A stretch of DNA of 64,000 nt from Arctopsyche grandis (GCF_051622035.1 NC_135365.1:2594501-2658500); one strand, 5' to 3'; positions 9,946 through 21,850 are shown, counted from the stretch's first letter. The notes: generated by a model from the sequence alone, not told the origin. Made by a program: numbers and translations.

Positions 9946-10717
9946 TCGAGTATAACAACAAAATTTTTTGTTTCATAATTTTAATACTCATTATTTATTA
10001 AGAAAAACGCTTGTAGTTAAGCAGATGTGTGGCCGTTAGTACCCATAGTTAGCACTACTGTTGCCAAAATATAAAACAAATCTAGCCAACCAACCATACG
10101 AAAAAAAAAAAGGCTGTTTCCATACACATTTGACCGCTAATTGGTATTCTTTCTGCTCATTTTTGATTTATGTAACTATGTATATGAGTATAGTTGCAAC
10201 CAAATATTCGTATCTTGACATTTCCATACTTTTTCAAGAGAATTCAGGTAGTGAGTATGGATCTAACAATATAATTACAAAGTCACTTCTCATTGTTAGA
10301 GAAGCGAATGATAACTGTCAAACGCAAATCAGAGGCTTAAACTGTTACCTGTCAAACGCAAATCAGAAGCTTAAACTTAACCTATTAAATTTTCAGGGAT
10401 TTATCATTTAAAATTGCTCAAATTTAATTTAGTTTTATTAACAAAAGAAGATTTTAAAAATAAATTTCTGTTGTTTTACTTTTTTTGAATTGATGTTTGC
10501 ATATTTTATTTAATAGTGACCCAGATATTGAACAAGACTCAAGTGATTGTATTTTAAAGCATTCTATAAATCATTGTTTGTGGAGTCGGTTCAAAATTTA
10601 CTATATTTTATAATTCGACTCCGGCTCCAACTTGAAAGATTTGAGTAAGATCAATTTTTTCTTGTCGACGCTAAAATTATTATTAATAAAAATAATATCG
10701 ATTTTCAAAATATGAAA
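9946..10717. other. AT-rich stretch without recognisable gene
   Basis: A 116-codon frame at 10061-10411 is low-complexity and gives no motif. A 23-bp near-repeat (CTGTCAAACGCAAATCAGA twice, near 10315 and 10350) is the only structure seen. Confidence 0.4.
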
Positions 10718-10932
10718 ACTAGTGGCTTTACCCGGCTTCGCTCGGTATTTGTAATAAAAACCACTTAAACATGACTAATCTAATAGTAAACATTTTATTA
10801 AATTTATTTATATAATTTTTTTTGAATATTCATTTGTTTTTTTATAAGCCTATTCTATGTTTCACTTCGCAAAAAATTGATTATTAAATTTAACACATAC
10901 ATACAAAGTCTCTTTCAAAATTATATATTAGA
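10718..10932 (-). mobile_element. Short Helitron-like element
   Basis: On the minus strand it starts TCTAATATATAATTTTGAAA and ends GAAGCCGGGTAAAGCCACTAGT-like (ACTAGTGGCTTTACCCGGC at 10718 on plus). The TC start, CTAGT end, GC-rich pre-terminal region and absence of inverted repeats or target duplication fit nonautonomous Helitrons. Related ends occur at 16032-16893, 26796-28447, 33440-33752 and 46491-46899. Confidence 0.6.
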
Positions 10933-12824
10933 TTAAAGAAATTAAAAGAAAATCATTAAAAATTGACATGTTCCTCGAAAGTATGAGAGGAAACAATCAG
11001 TTTTGGCTAGAACACGTCAAAATATGTGCAATTCGATGATTTTATTTGTAATGTAAATTAAATTCATAATTTTTATAAAGAGATTATTAAATTTCACTTT
11101 ATTTGTGTACATATTTACATACTTCGGTAGAATTGGACATTCTAGTTGACGCACACCGTAAAACTATTAATTAAAAATAATAATAAAAAGACTCCGACTC
11201 CGTTTGAAATGCTTCGACTCCACGACTCCAATTCCATAGCCCTGCTAATCAGGGTTCGTGAATATGCATGTTATTTCCGCAAAAAAAAATATAAGTTCAC
11301 CTATTGAATGCGTCATAATTATAAATTTACTGTAACGTCAATTTTGTCAAAACTTTGCATTTTGTCTAATTTTGGTCTAAAAATTCCAATGTAATGGGTC
11401 TTAACTTTGGTAAAATTAACCAGCGCACTGTTGCCTAGCCTTCGAACAAAATCGAATAAGCATTCATCTATTATTTCAATTTTGCATGATCTCTGCCTCC
11501 ATTACATAAAAAGTAATGCTCTTTGCCTCCATTGCATAAAATATTTTACGTAGAAAGGAATTGTATATAAAAACGCATTAAAGTCTATTCATACTATCCA
11601 GCGGTTCACGGCTCCAGCACAGAACAGCAGCTCACGTAAACGACATAATATTCTATTCATATGTACTAGAATTGAAAATCGATTTGATTTTAAAAGAGAC
11701 GTTTTTAATAGAATTGGAAAATAAATTAAAATTGATTTTAAATAGTATAATTACAATAATTGTTCATCATTCAAATTGAATGATGCGAAATCCTGAGACT
11801 GAAATACAATGCAAAAACTAAGCTGAATTTTTTTTTATGTCTGTTCTGGCTAAAGTTCGGAATAATTTCGAAGCCCAAGTCCTTAAAACCGGAATAGATA
11901 CTAACAAAATGAGATTCTCCTTTCTAGAGTTGTTGTGGTGATCCTTTTTTTGACGACTTTGGGATCTAGGTAAAAAATTGCGGTGAGATAAATATATTAA
12001 TTTCATATTGTGGTTATCAGGTTTCTATTCATACATATACGAGGGATATAACCGGAAGTGAGCTTTTTTTTCACTGGAGCGAAAAAAGTAGGAGTAATTT
12101 TAGATTTTTAGATCGATTTTGACCTACATTTAAAAGTAAATGGAACGGCGATTTGAAGTTGAAAAACGAAACAATGAAGTTATAAAGTATTTATCTAGAA
12201 AAGAATATTAGCAAAAAGTAGAAAAATTAATAATTCATGACACAATCATTAAGGCAATTGATTGCCTGACGAGCATTTCAAAATTGAATTTATATAGTAT
12301 GTATGTATATACGTATATAATATATATGTATAACATAATAATTTGAAGTTGTGGTGAGATCGTGATTTGCATATTCTTATTATGAAATGTTTATAAAATA
12401 AAACGAAACATCAGCGGAAAAATAATCACAATATTACAGTAAATGATGATGATTTTTTTGTGACTTTTGTTGTAACAGATTGAAATGACAATTAAGAACA
12501 GATATAAATAAAGCAATGCGAGTGAACTGTGTACACATGTGTACAAAATCTGAATGGAACATAGAAATCGATTACATACAGAAGTGGAACAAAAGGTGGC
12601 GTGATACTGATGATGTTTACGTTGCAACAATTACTATTATACTAGCGATTCTCAAACATTGGAAACGTTTTGTGTTTGGCAATAAAATGACTAGTGAACT
12701 CTTTCAGGTGTCAAATCTACCAACTGCAAACGCTACTAACTATTAAAATATTTATTATTATTATATCATATGGTACAGTTGAAGTGTATCTTCCAGTTGT
12801 AATATATTTTGACTAGTTGGAATA
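10933..12824. other. AT-rich intergenic stretch, nothing coding recognised
   Basis: Only short, unsupported frames occur (for example 11818-12006 and 12391-12746 on both strands). No splice-compatible domain, tRNA, or complete repeat was identified. Simple repeats of TATA/TATG type are present near 12300. Confidence 0.4.
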
Positions 12825-13305
12825 TGTTTATTTTTATTTATTTTATTTTATTTTTATTTTTACATAGATATATACCAGGAAGGCTTGACAGGAAGACCCC
12901 AATGCGCCTTCCTGGACAATTAATGACAAACAATGCAGCATTTTACTATTACATAAATCACTGTATTTCCAGAAGTTGAAGAACACGAAATAACAATTAA
13001 TTAATTAATTAATTACAGAATTAATCCACTGAGACATCTATGAATTTAGATCTTGTATATAATTTTTACAAATTATAAACACAATAAATACAGAAGATTT
13101 GTAACAGCAGGAAAGATGATTTCTTGCCAATTTTGAGGAACCGTTTCAACAATGATTAGATAAAATTGGCAAACTCTGATAAGAAACGATCGATTTGGAG
13201 TCAGAAATACTCCCAAATCTAACCAGCAGTATGGCGAATCGAATCCACTGATCACTTGGTGCTAAACATACACGCTACCATTAAGCCATACTGATGACCA
13301 ATGTT
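12825..13305 (-). repeat. tRNA-derived SINE, type 1, minus strand
   Basis: Reading the minus strand: a head with 'AGCCATACTGC'-like and GATTCGATTC boxes, the GTTTGCCAATTTTATCTAAT body and GAAACGGTTCC, then CCAGGAAGGCGCATTGGGGT with a complementary CCTTCCTGG, followed by an AT-rich (TAAAATA)n tail at 12830-12870. Confidence 0.65.
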
Positions 13306-13984
13306 CTAAATGTTCTATTTAAACTGGTACCAACTTCCGTTATAGTTGAAGTTTATTATAAGTTGTAATTTATTCTGACTAGTTGGACTATATTCCGTCT
13401 AATCCACGTAAGTTGATTCATATGGCGAATTATATAACAACTGGTCAAAATAATTACAAACAATACGTATCTCAAATTGAGACACTGCAAAAAAGCTTAG
13501 CGTTTAAATCTGTCTCCAAATTTTGATATAACCACGAAGACACACAGCCTTACGCCTACACAAGACAAACAGGAAAATATGTACATACAAATTGCGCACA
13601 GACCAACAAACGTTCCATGTGAAACAGGGACAAAATAAACCTCCATTAAACACACAATGCGCTCAGTGACGAATTTGATATAACGCCTTTTGTGTCTGTG
13701 TTCTTCGGTAAGCGCCTTGCATGTCCGTATTCGTTCGTGTGCGCTTTGCGTGTCCATGTTTGTCGGTGCGCGTCTAATCTGTACGCGGATTACTATTTCA
13801 ATATCGGAAAAAACTTTTTATCTACCGCCCTTCAATTTCCAATAGCTAAATACTGCTTAAATTTATAGTGAAATAAATTTTAAAATGAGGATTCAAAATG
13901 AGCTCTTGATATTATTTAAGGTTTTTATCTATACAGGTATACACCAATTTAATTTTTTTATTAACACGACATCTATTGTCAACA
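13306..13984. other. Unassigned stretch between SINEs
   Basis: Nothing coding was recognised. The 86-codon minus frame at 13497-13757 lies in moderately GC-rich sequence with repeated TTCGTGTGCG/GTGCGC motifs but has no domain signature. Confidence 0.35.
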
Positions 13985-14290
13985 TTGTACATAAGTATTA
14001 TTCAAGGTCAATTACAAACATCGATCATCAAACATTACAATCATCATAGTGATATCTATGGACAAATTTTTGGCAGCATTTTAAATTATGAGTTGGTGTA
14101 AACTCAAATTTTGTAAAAAACGGGACAGGAATGCCAATTTGTTGGAACCAAATGAAATCAGATAAATTGGCAAACTCTGAATGGAAACGATAGACCTTAA
14201 AGTCACATATCAAAGATCTGGCCAGCAACAAAGCCAGGGATAGAGCCCATGACCACACAACCGAAAGAATTATATGCTAACCACTGATCT
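13985..14290 (-). repeat. SINE body fragment, type 2, minus strand
   Basis: Contains the inverse of GTTTGCCAATTTATCTGATT and of the type 2 head (ATATGCTAACCACT near 14272). The hairpin tail is missing or replaced. Confidence 0.5.
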
Positions 14291-14761
14291 ATGTAGTGGA
14301 ATAGACTAGTAGTAAGCATATAATGCTTTGAACAAAGTGGTCACGGATTCAAATCCCACTGGTTTCTGCTTGCCAGACCTTGGATATGTATCTCCAGGTC
14401 GATCAAGGTTTGCCATTTTATCTGATTTTCATTGAAACGGTTCCAACAAATTGGCAACCTTACCCATTTTCTCGCAAATATCGAGTTTTCAGAAATCTCG
14501 AATTTCGCTGAATTGTATAAAATGCTGCAAATTTACACATTTGACCATAAATGTCCTTGTGGATGTTAATTGATATGTATTTATTGAACTTCACTGAATT
14601 GTTTAAAAAAAATGTTGTAAATTTACAAATTTGGCGATAGATTTCTCTGTGAATGTTAATTGATATGTTTTTACTTTTTATAATATTAATAATACTTGTA
14701 TCAAATGTACAATCTTTCTGGCTAGGAAGGCGCATTGGGGTTACCTGTTAGGCCTTCCTGG

Positions 14762-15473
14762 CAGAGTTTGACCAGAAACGAATGACCTTCTAGGAGGGGG
14801 GGGGGGGGGTGTATTTTATTAAAAAAATGAGTGTATATGAATTTTAACTTGGCATTTATTTTTATCAATACAATTTATCTATATATGTATATATATTAAA
14901 ATTGAATGTCTGTTTGTTTCGTATAGGCTCCTAAACCACTCAACCGATTACGATGGAACTTTCAGGATTTGTTGTATGCATATCCGGGAAGCTTGCTGTG
15001 AAAAAAAAACGGGAAAAAACCTCTTAATAATAATATTCGCAATTATGATTTTAACGACGCGGAAGTATGAAGCACCATTGTGCAGTCAAGGGAATGTGTT
15101 CGTTGGTAACCACGTCACCAGTTGGTTTATGACGACATGGCGTTGAAGAGACGTTAGTAGATTTAGTTAGCTTCAACTATTACTTGAAACGCGAACGGGA
15201 ACGGGAATTGCATGCCTTATTCTGGCATTGCAACACATGACGGGTTCAGCCAGTAGTAAAATAATTTTTAAGGATTAACGAGTTTTAAAAATATCTTTCA
15301 AATCGACTTGTTTATACCTAACAGTGTTCTAAAGAATTTAAATATCCATTTTTGTTGGTTTAGTATTTTAATTAAAATTCATAATAATACATTCAACGAC
15401 GTGGATAGTCCCGTTCGAATTTAGGGGGGTGGCTGACCACTCCAGCCCCCTCGCCCCCAAAATGACGCCCCTG
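14762..15473. mobile_element. hAT-type nonautonomous element inserted in SINE hairpin
   Basis: The 712-bp insertion is bounded by an exact 8-bp duplication, CTTCCTGG (14754-14761 and 15474-15481), which is SINE sequence. Ends CAGAGTTTGA and GACGCCCCTG are only weakly inverse (CAG...CTG), so the hAT assignment rests on the duplication length. A Helitron-like element is nested at 14878-15257. Confidence 0.65.
14878..15257 (+). mobile_element. Helitron-like element nested in hAT-type insertion
   Basis: Starts TCTATATATG, followed by the conserved 5' block GTCTGTTTGTTTCG, TCCTAAACCACTCAACCGAT and GATGGAACTTTCA, typical of insect nonautonomous Helitrons. The 3' side reads GACGGGTTCAGCCAGTAGT and is less certain. 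No target duplication, as expected. Confidence 0.6.
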
Positions 15474-15624
15474 CTTCCTGGTATAAATAAAATAAAAATG
15501 TTGCTGGTTAAGTTAACGTTCTCCAACTTGTGCAGTGTAAAGATAGTCGTTGAAAGAATTTTAAAGAATCAACTGCCCTAAGAGATTCTCAAGTCTTGAT
15601 TTAATGATGATCAACCATCAAGGT

Positions 15625-15960
15625 CTGCGACCAGGAACATCATCGTCTACGCACAAATCGTATCCTTCGCACGCATTTTGCGCATGTCCTGCAAACCACA
15701 ATGCTACAATTTCGACCGGGCTGGTGTGATGGAAACACAATGAGGCAAACGAGAGTGATTCGTAATTGTAACGTACTAGAAAGCACAATGGACCGGATTA
15801 CTCCAATCTGACGTCTCGAGTGGTATAATTCTCCGTCGACAATGGACATCCACAATTGGCACGTTTTCCTTTGCTACGAAATTCGACGCCACATTCGACA
15901 GGGTCATCGACTCCCCCAGCCACTGGTTCGACATAACTGCATAACGGACAAAAAATAATG
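15625..15960 (-). other. Possible degenerate cysteine-containing exon
   Basis: This stretch has much higher GC and CpG content than its neighbours. The minus strand reads VEPVAGGVDDPVECG then KGKRANCGCPLSTENYTTRD (about 15800-15935) before a stop. A +1 frame then stays open for 60 codons and ends with ACEGYDLCVDDDVPGRRP (about 15625-15800). A pyrimidine-rich TTTTTTGTCCGTTATGCAG precedes it. One frameshift would join the two. I do not recognise the family; it may be a pseudogene, a transposon remnant, or chance. Confidence 0.25.
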
Positions 15961-16031
15961 TCGGTAACTATACCAATTAGTATTAATGCAATGCGGTTGC
16001 ATTTCTGAAGACTCCATGGCGGAAATACATA

Positions 16032-16893
16032 TCTAATATATAATTTGTATGTAACCTTCGTTCGTTGGATCGTAAATCCGTGACGTCATCGAACAAATAT
16101 GTAATTCGATTTTTTTCGATTCAAAGGATTCGAAGTCCCCGGGGCCAAAGGCGCCGAGGGCGAAGCCCTAGGGGGTGCAGCCACGTGGGCGCAGGCGCCG
16201 GATTGTGGTATACATATAATTTCATATACATAATTTCATATAGAGTTTTAAGAAAACATGATATATTTTTACCAATTAGGGCTAAATCAAACGTGCTCAT
16301 GAACTCCCCCCTCTCGAGAGCTGTTCGACTCCTTAACTTACTGGCACAATACTTGGACCTATTCGATGCCAGTTATGTTGAGTTGGTGGAACACATCCTA
16401 AATAGCACGATATAAATTTTTCAATCTTATTTCTTTGTTTTTATTTTGTGTACATATTTTTTACTTGATTTTTATTATTTTTTTATGATGTTTTTTTTTT
16501 ATTTATGATTTTTATTATTTTCTTATGTTTTTTTTTTATTTATGATTTTTATTATTTTTTTTATGATGTTTTTTTTGTAATTTTTATGATTTTTATTATT
16601 TGTATTAAAATCACATTGACGCTTTGGGGCAACCTGTCAAGTCTCTGTGGTATTGATTTTTTAAAATAAAATAAAATAAAATAAAATATAATTTTTTATA
16701 AGAGACTTACTATATATGTTTGTTTGTTCGTGACAGTCAATTTAATAAAAAATAAACAAATGAGTATTCAAATACATTTATATAAAATAAAACTATTCAA
16801 ATGAACTTAATAAAATGTTAACTATTAGATTAGTCATGTTTAAGCGGTTTATATTACAAAAAATACCGAGCGAAGCCGTGTAATACAGTTAGT
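16032..16893 (+). mobile_element. Composite Helitron-like element carrying LINE 3' end (copy 1)
   Basis: Begins TCTAATATATAATTTGTATG and ends GAAGCCGTGTAATACAGTTAGT-like. It contains, in order, TTCGTTGGATCGTAAATCCG, GTGACGTCATCGAACAAAT, a GC-rich minisatellite stub (about 16130-16200), a LINE C-terminal fragment (16225-16415), a T-rich LINE 3' region, and the Helitron 3' half from about 16680. The same order is seen at 26796-28447. Confidence 0.6.
16225..16415 (+). pseudogene. LINE ORF2 C-terminal fragment
   Basis: The frame reads RVLRKHDIFLPIRAKSNVLM, then NSPLSRAVRLLN and EHILNSTI before a stop at 16413. It aligns by eye with the C-terminus of the LINE fragment at 27085-27924 (IAPIPRAIRLLNEIVAA). 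Downstream, TTGAC-GCTTTGGGGCAACCT-GTCAA (16616-16640) is a degenerate version of that LINE's 3' stem-loop. The rest of the LINE is absent. Confidence 0.6.
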
Positions 16894-17178
16894 TATATAT
16901 AATATATAAAATAAAACAAGGAAACTTTTGAAGTGAACGAGGCAAATTATCTGCCGAATGCATGAATTCAGCATGAATTATTTTACTTTTTTCATTCATT
17001 AGGTAAATTCATGAATTGAGCAACGAGCTTGCATTTTTCATAAGTTGGTAAATTTTTTTGCCTATTTCACATAATGGGCAATTTCTTAAATTCGGCGTAA
17101 CAAATATGTACATAAAAGGAAATTTTATTGTTCGTATTTGTTTTTTTTTTTTGGAAGATATTGATTTATTTAAAGGAT

Positions 17179-17402
17179 GTGGCTATTTGCACATATAGGA
17201 TCGAGGAATTATTGGCTATTTGTACATACAGTATCGGCGAATTATTGGCTATTTGTACATACAGTATCGACGAATTTCTGACTATTTGTACATACTGTAT
17301 CGACGAATTATTGGCTATTTGTACATACAGTATCGACGAATTATTGGCTATTTGTACATACAGAATCTACGAATTATTGGATATTTGTAAATACAGTACA
17401 TA
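17179..17402 (+). repeat. 36-bp tandem repeat, about six copies
   Basis: The unit TTGGCTATTTGTACATACAG + TATCGACGAATTA-type sequence recurs every 36 bp. Because 36 is a multiple of three it yields an open frame with a 12-residue period (AICTYSIDELL). This is a minisatellite, not a gene. A stray unit lies near 17665. Confidence 0.85.
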
Positions 17403-17589
17403 GTGCATAAGAAGATTATAAAATTAGGATTTAAGATTAATTAATTATGAGATTAGAAAAAAGTCGATTAAGAAACTTTTCCTTCAGCCATTGCACATAA
17501 CCTAAAAGCGCAATATTTGACAGCGAAAGTGACGTTTGGTATAAACTTTTTAAAAGTCAACAAAACTGTTCAAAAACCGTATTCAAGAC

Positions 17590-18497
17590 TAAGATTCGAT
17601 TCAATCTCACTTATTTGATGCTTCTTTGCAATGCTGCCATAGTATTACAATGAAATTTTGGACTAATTATTGACTATTTGTAGGTACAGTACATATGAAA
17701 CTTTTTCTTGACTCGATATTTTGGGAGTTCATATGCTTAGGTGTAAATTTAGAAATCAAATATTACAATGAGAAATCAAGTTTATTTGTTTCATAAAAGA
17801 CAGTTTACAAAAATAAATAAATAACAATAAAAAAGTTGTAAAAAATAATGCCAGTTGTTAATTGTTGAAATTGCCAATGGACGAACACACAACAAATATT
17901 TCATCTGAACAAAAAATCTTGGCAAAGTACAAATGTATTAGTAAAAAATCGTTTTCGAGCTATGAAGAGGTTAGTAAAAAATGGCAATATTACCTTTTTA
18001 TTTTAATTTTCGATTAAATGTTGTTTGCTTGGTTTTTTATTTTTGGGACGACCCTTGCTTATGATTTTTTTCTTGAATTTTAAATTTATATTGGGTTTAT
18101 TGATGGTCTCATATAAAACGCATTTGTTTTCTTTAATTTCTTCTGTATTAAGTTCTTGTGTATTTTCCATTACCGTGTCTCGATAGATTTCTATCTGTGA
18201 TTGATTTTGTACGCTGGTTTAGCTATGTTGAGTTTGGTTGAAGAGTGATAAGCCATTTCGGACATCATTTTTAGCTCTTCCATATAATTTAAGAATGACG
18301 GCCATATTAAATTTTTCATTATCCTTTAAAGGTTTCTGATTTTCACTATCACTACTGAGAATTCGAATCAATTCGTAATTCGACTTCAATATCTTGATTT
18401 TTGTTTCTTTGATGAAATCATTCCTCTAATTTCACTGTAATACTATGAAAGCAGTGCAAAGAAGCATCAAATAAGTGAGATTGAATCGAATCTACCA
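17590..18497. mobile_element. Element with ~66-bp inverted terminal arms
   Basis: Left arm 17590-17657 (AGATTCGATTCAATCTCACT ...) matches in reverse the right arm 18432-18497 with a few mismatches. The interior has a short minus-strand frame (about 18010-18175) ending in GRPKNKKPSKQHL. The long arms could indicate a Mutator-like or foldback element. No convincing target duplication was found. Confidence 0.5.
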
Positions 18498-19540
18498 CAC
18501 GTGCTAATAGTTTTATCATTATAGAGTTTTTCACTATAGAGACCAAAAGACAATACAGTACTTCTCAGTACAGTCGTACGATCTCAAAAGACAATACAAT
18601 ACCGCTCAGATCTAACGTCTCTATTGTAATTTATTAGGGTTTTCAACATCTCTATATACATTAAATAATATACATATATGTATGTATTAGACCTTTCAAT
18701 ATGTTCAATGTGATACAATGAGTAATAACGATACAATTACACGACCTGTTTAGAAATCATTCCACCAAAACCGTTTACTGTCTATTGTTAAATACACAAG
18801 GACACTATTATTTATATTATCCACATAATTTGAATTTTTTTTTAATTTTCTCTAACTATTTGTAGTTCGTGTCTTCTCCCTCGATCTCCGGCAAATTCCA
18901 AATTGTTATATTGTTGTGATTTCAAATTAATGTTTATTGTACTCGATAGATTTGACAAACTTTGCGCATCTTTATTTTAAACGCGAACGTTATATTTTTA
19001 TTTTTTACTTAACTTTTATTTTTTAATGAACGATTATGTTAAGTGAACAATTATTTTTTTCACTTAACTTTTAGTTATATCAATTGTTATTTGAAATTTC
19101 ATAGGATAAATAATTTCAAGGTCGTTACAAAATCTGTTTCTCAAATAGTTATCTGAGTAAGCGCCGCGAAGATATTTGAAGCTTGAATAATACCTAAATC
19201 AAATTTTAGTTCAATTACCCCATATATTGAGTAATTGTTAATTGAGAAATTATCTCATAGATTGAGCATTCATACAATAAAGGCGAATCGTATGATGTTG
19301 AATCCATTTAATTATATAAATCTCATTGGTACAACGTTCGTCTACATAGTTCGATATTTGCATGAATCGGTGTGCGTTGGCAATTTTTGTCAATATGGAG
19401 TCGCAGTCTCTTGTCGTTGTGTGTGGCACACTCCAATACAACACTTTGAAGGATCGTGTCAGTCGCTCAGCTCATAAAATCCATGCGACCAGACACATAA
19501 TCGGTTGCAACCGATATCAACCGCCGTCGGACTTCATTAA
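18498..19540. other. No gene recognised; short repeats only
   Basis: Repeated AAAAGACAATACA(G/A)T motifs occur at 18545-18610 and again near 19780. The remaining sequence is AT-rich with short frames only. Confidence 0.35.
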
Positions 19541-19713
19541 GGTCGGCCGCAGCCTGCAACTTTGTCGGCCGACTAGTTGCGCGACACGAAAAAATGTATG
19601 GAAATGTGTGCGACAAACAAGTTGACGGGTGTGGCATGTCCCATCTACCTGCATGCATTGGTCTGGTCGCCCTCCACCAAGTCGCTCGCAAGTTGCACGG
19701 TGCGGACCGGCCC
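19541..19713 (+). mobile_element. PIF/Harbinger-like MITE (GGGCCGGGCC family), worn copy
   Basis: Left end GGTCGGCCGCAGCCTGCAAC, right end GTTGCACGGTGCGGACCGG with CCC. The body (GTCGGCCGACTAGTTGCGCG) is shared with copies at 44360, 45724 and 47946. TAA precedes it, but the matching right-hand TAA has been lost. The long open frames crossing it are artefacts of its high GC. Confidence 0.65.
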
Positions 19714-20161
19714 GAGAGACCGATATATTGTAGAGTGTGGCCCGATTCAATGTGATCCATACAATATGGATGACGAAAAGACAATACAATTTGTCATCAC
19801 CATCGAGACTCCGAGAGTGGTAGTCATTAATATCGATCCCATACAATTTGTATGGGATCGGTCATTTTGCAACTTCCAAGCAACAATCCCCGTCAACCAA
19901 GTCGTTCGCAAGTTGAGTGGTCTGGCCCTGCTCTTATCGTCCTCTCGAACACATAAATCTATATATGTACATATGTATGTATACTACCTTAATCTACAAC
20001 TGGCTGGACGCAGTCTCCACACAGATGTACATACAGGTGGGGTAAAAAAAGCACCCCCGTTTCGGATTGACGTTGCAAGGGGTGTGGTGGGGGTGGAGAA
20101 GTGGCGAGGGTGATTTATATATAATTAGATATTTTTTCAAAATATCTTATTATATTTTATT

Positions 20162-20330
20162 GCAGAAGGGTAAAATGAAGACCGCAGGGAAGATTGGTAG
20201 ACGAAATTAGAAAAATGTGTGGGGTGTGATGGATGAGAGTTGCGCAAAACAGAGACGAGTGGAAGCGTGTTGGAGAGGCTTTGATCCAGCAGTGGATGGT
20301 GAATGGCTATAGATGATGATGATGATGATA
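20162..20330 (+). pseudogene. 3' terminus of a LINE (RTE/BovB-like style) with GATGAT tail
   Basis: The plus strand encodes RPQGRLVDEIRKMCG then WWMRVAQNRDEWKRVGEAF, matching the C-terminal block RxxWxxxA(Q)DRxxWxxxxEAF common at the end of insect endonuclease-reverse transcriptases. It ends in (GATGAT)n at 20308-20330, a usual 3' tail for such elements. The rest of the LINE is missing. Confidence 0.65.
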
Positions 20331-20339
20331 TACATATAT

Positions 20340-20512
20340 ACGTATAATGATATTTAATAATAATAAATAATAATAATATTGAATGAATAACAATAATAAT
20401 AATTATAAAACAATCAATTTAATGTATATTTGAGATGCGACAGCAAGAAGACAACTAGACGACAAAAATACTCGACGGCGTAGGGAGGGCGCTCTCATCC
20501 TGAGAATGGCCC
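20340..20512 (-). pseudogene. Severely truncated LINE 3' end with (AAT)n tail
   Basis: Bases 20437-20512 match by eye the terminal coding part of the LINE at 2300-3487 (CAGCAAGAAGACAACTAG, CGCTCTCATCCTGAGAATGG), and an (AAT)n tract follows on the 3' side. Fewer than 80 coding bases remain. Confidence 0.6.
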
Positions 20513-20849
20513 CACTACGAACAATAATTATAATGAGAAAAGGAAAAATATTTTAATTTTGTTTTTAAATCTTACATGGAACTTCAGCACCAATTATTTC
20601 GCTTTGTTTGTACCTACATACATAGGTATCACTGTAAATGGTTATATTAGAAGTTCTTTCGTACCTCCAGTAAGACTCAAGAGCATGCGACTATTTAACT
20701 TTCATCTTTTCAATATGTTACCAACTGGACTCCGGTCATTCGTAGCAAACTATTTACCGAACGATTTATTGCTCGATAAATTGCCTACTACGATGTGCTG
20801 TCATAAAAAATATAAATCAGTAGTATTATAAAATAATGTTACTACTTAA

Positions 20850-21379
20850 GAGGGCTGGACAGCAGCGCCTTGTCCATACAAACGTACTATACTTCTCCCT
20901 TCCTCAATTATGGCACTAGAGAAATTATTTTTTAATATGCTATGGATATCCACCATTGAGGTGCATCTATCGTTTTATTTTTTTGATTAATTATTTTTTA
21001 TAGGAGCTAGGAGCCGCCAAACATCTATAAAATCGCCTCTTTTTTACACCCACGAAACGGGTCCAGCGTGCTTATTTAACGGTCGATTTAAAAAAAAATA
21101 CGCCGATAGATGCACAGAAAGTATCTTTCTCATACCGATGATGAAATTTTTTTAAAATTGGTCAAGTTTTGGAGGAGAAAATAGTAGAATACGAATCCTC
21201 GATTTTGTCAATTTAAAATACGTTTTATCTGGTCGAAGCGCAACTGTCGCATTCACTTAATATATATATTGATATATATATATATATATTGTTGCATTCA
21301 CTCAATATATACATACACTCAATATATATATCGAAGAAAGGAACGGTAACAAAATTAAGGTTTCGGGTGTACAGCCCTC
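20850..21379 (-). mobile_element. TTAA-flanked (piggyBac-like) element, reverse copy
   Basis: GAGGGCTGGACAGCAGCGCC at the left and GGTGTACAGCCCTC at the right, with TTAA on both sides (20846-20849, 21380-21383). It is the reverse orientation of the 7676-9744 units and is uninterrupted. Confidence 0.75.
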
Positions 21380-21639
21380 TTAAGTTTGTATCTTAAGTTG
21401 AAAGTTCTACACATTGTTATTTACCTCGCTGATCAATGTAGTTCCCACAATGATCGAATTTACTTTCTCACATTCATACGTGAGTAACAAGTCCATTAAT
21501 ATTCCTGTAAAGGGATAGTCAGATAAGAAAGGAGTGTCGGACTTTGCCCAACCCAAAAGATAAAAAATCATTTATATAGATCACGATTTGATCAAAGTCA
21601 GCTATCACCATCGACTCCGAGAGTGGTAGTCATCACCAT

Positions 21640-21850
21640 CGACTCCAAGAGTGACATTCATCACTAGTGAGCGGACCCAAAGCGCGCCGTTCATTGTTCA
21701 ATTGTTGTAAATGCTTTGTTAAAGTTTCACCGAACTTTTTTTTTGCACCCTAGCTTTATAAATAGAGCCAAACCGCCCCGATTCCTGGAAAAAGCACGCT
21801 CTCTATCCGCGCTCTAGTCATCACCATCGAGACTCCGAGAGTGGTTGTCA
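21640..21850. repeat. Foldback hairpin repeat copy with flanking short repeats
   Basis: Contains GCCGTTCATTGTTCAATTGT, TTGTAAATGC and CCGAACTTTTTTTT plus GGAAAAAGCACGCTC. It is flanked by CATCACCATCGAGACTCCGA-like repeats at 21605-21660 and 21820-21870. Confidence 0.5.

Larger units (their letters stand above)
14297..15500 (+). repeat. tRNA-derived SINE, type 2 head, split by a DNA transposon
   Basis: Head: AGTAAGCATATAATGCTTTG then a B-box-like GGATTCAAATCCC. Body: TTTGCCATTTTATCTGATT and TTGAAACGGTTCC. Tail hairpin: CTAGGAAGGCGCATTGGGG ... GGCCTTCCTGG at 14723-14761. The tail resumes at 15482 (TATAAATAAAATAAAA) after an element inserted exactly at the end of the hairpin with CTTCCTGG duplicated. 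Confidence 0.7.

Noticed and set aside
17128-17403. Open frame with a 12-residue period
   Set aside because: It is the translation of a 36-bp tandem repeat, with no start context or conserved domain.
19577-20113. 178-codon frame, the longest plus frame in its region
   Set aside because: It crosses a Harbinger-like MITE and short repeats; the peptide has no domain and the MITE portion appears in three other places.
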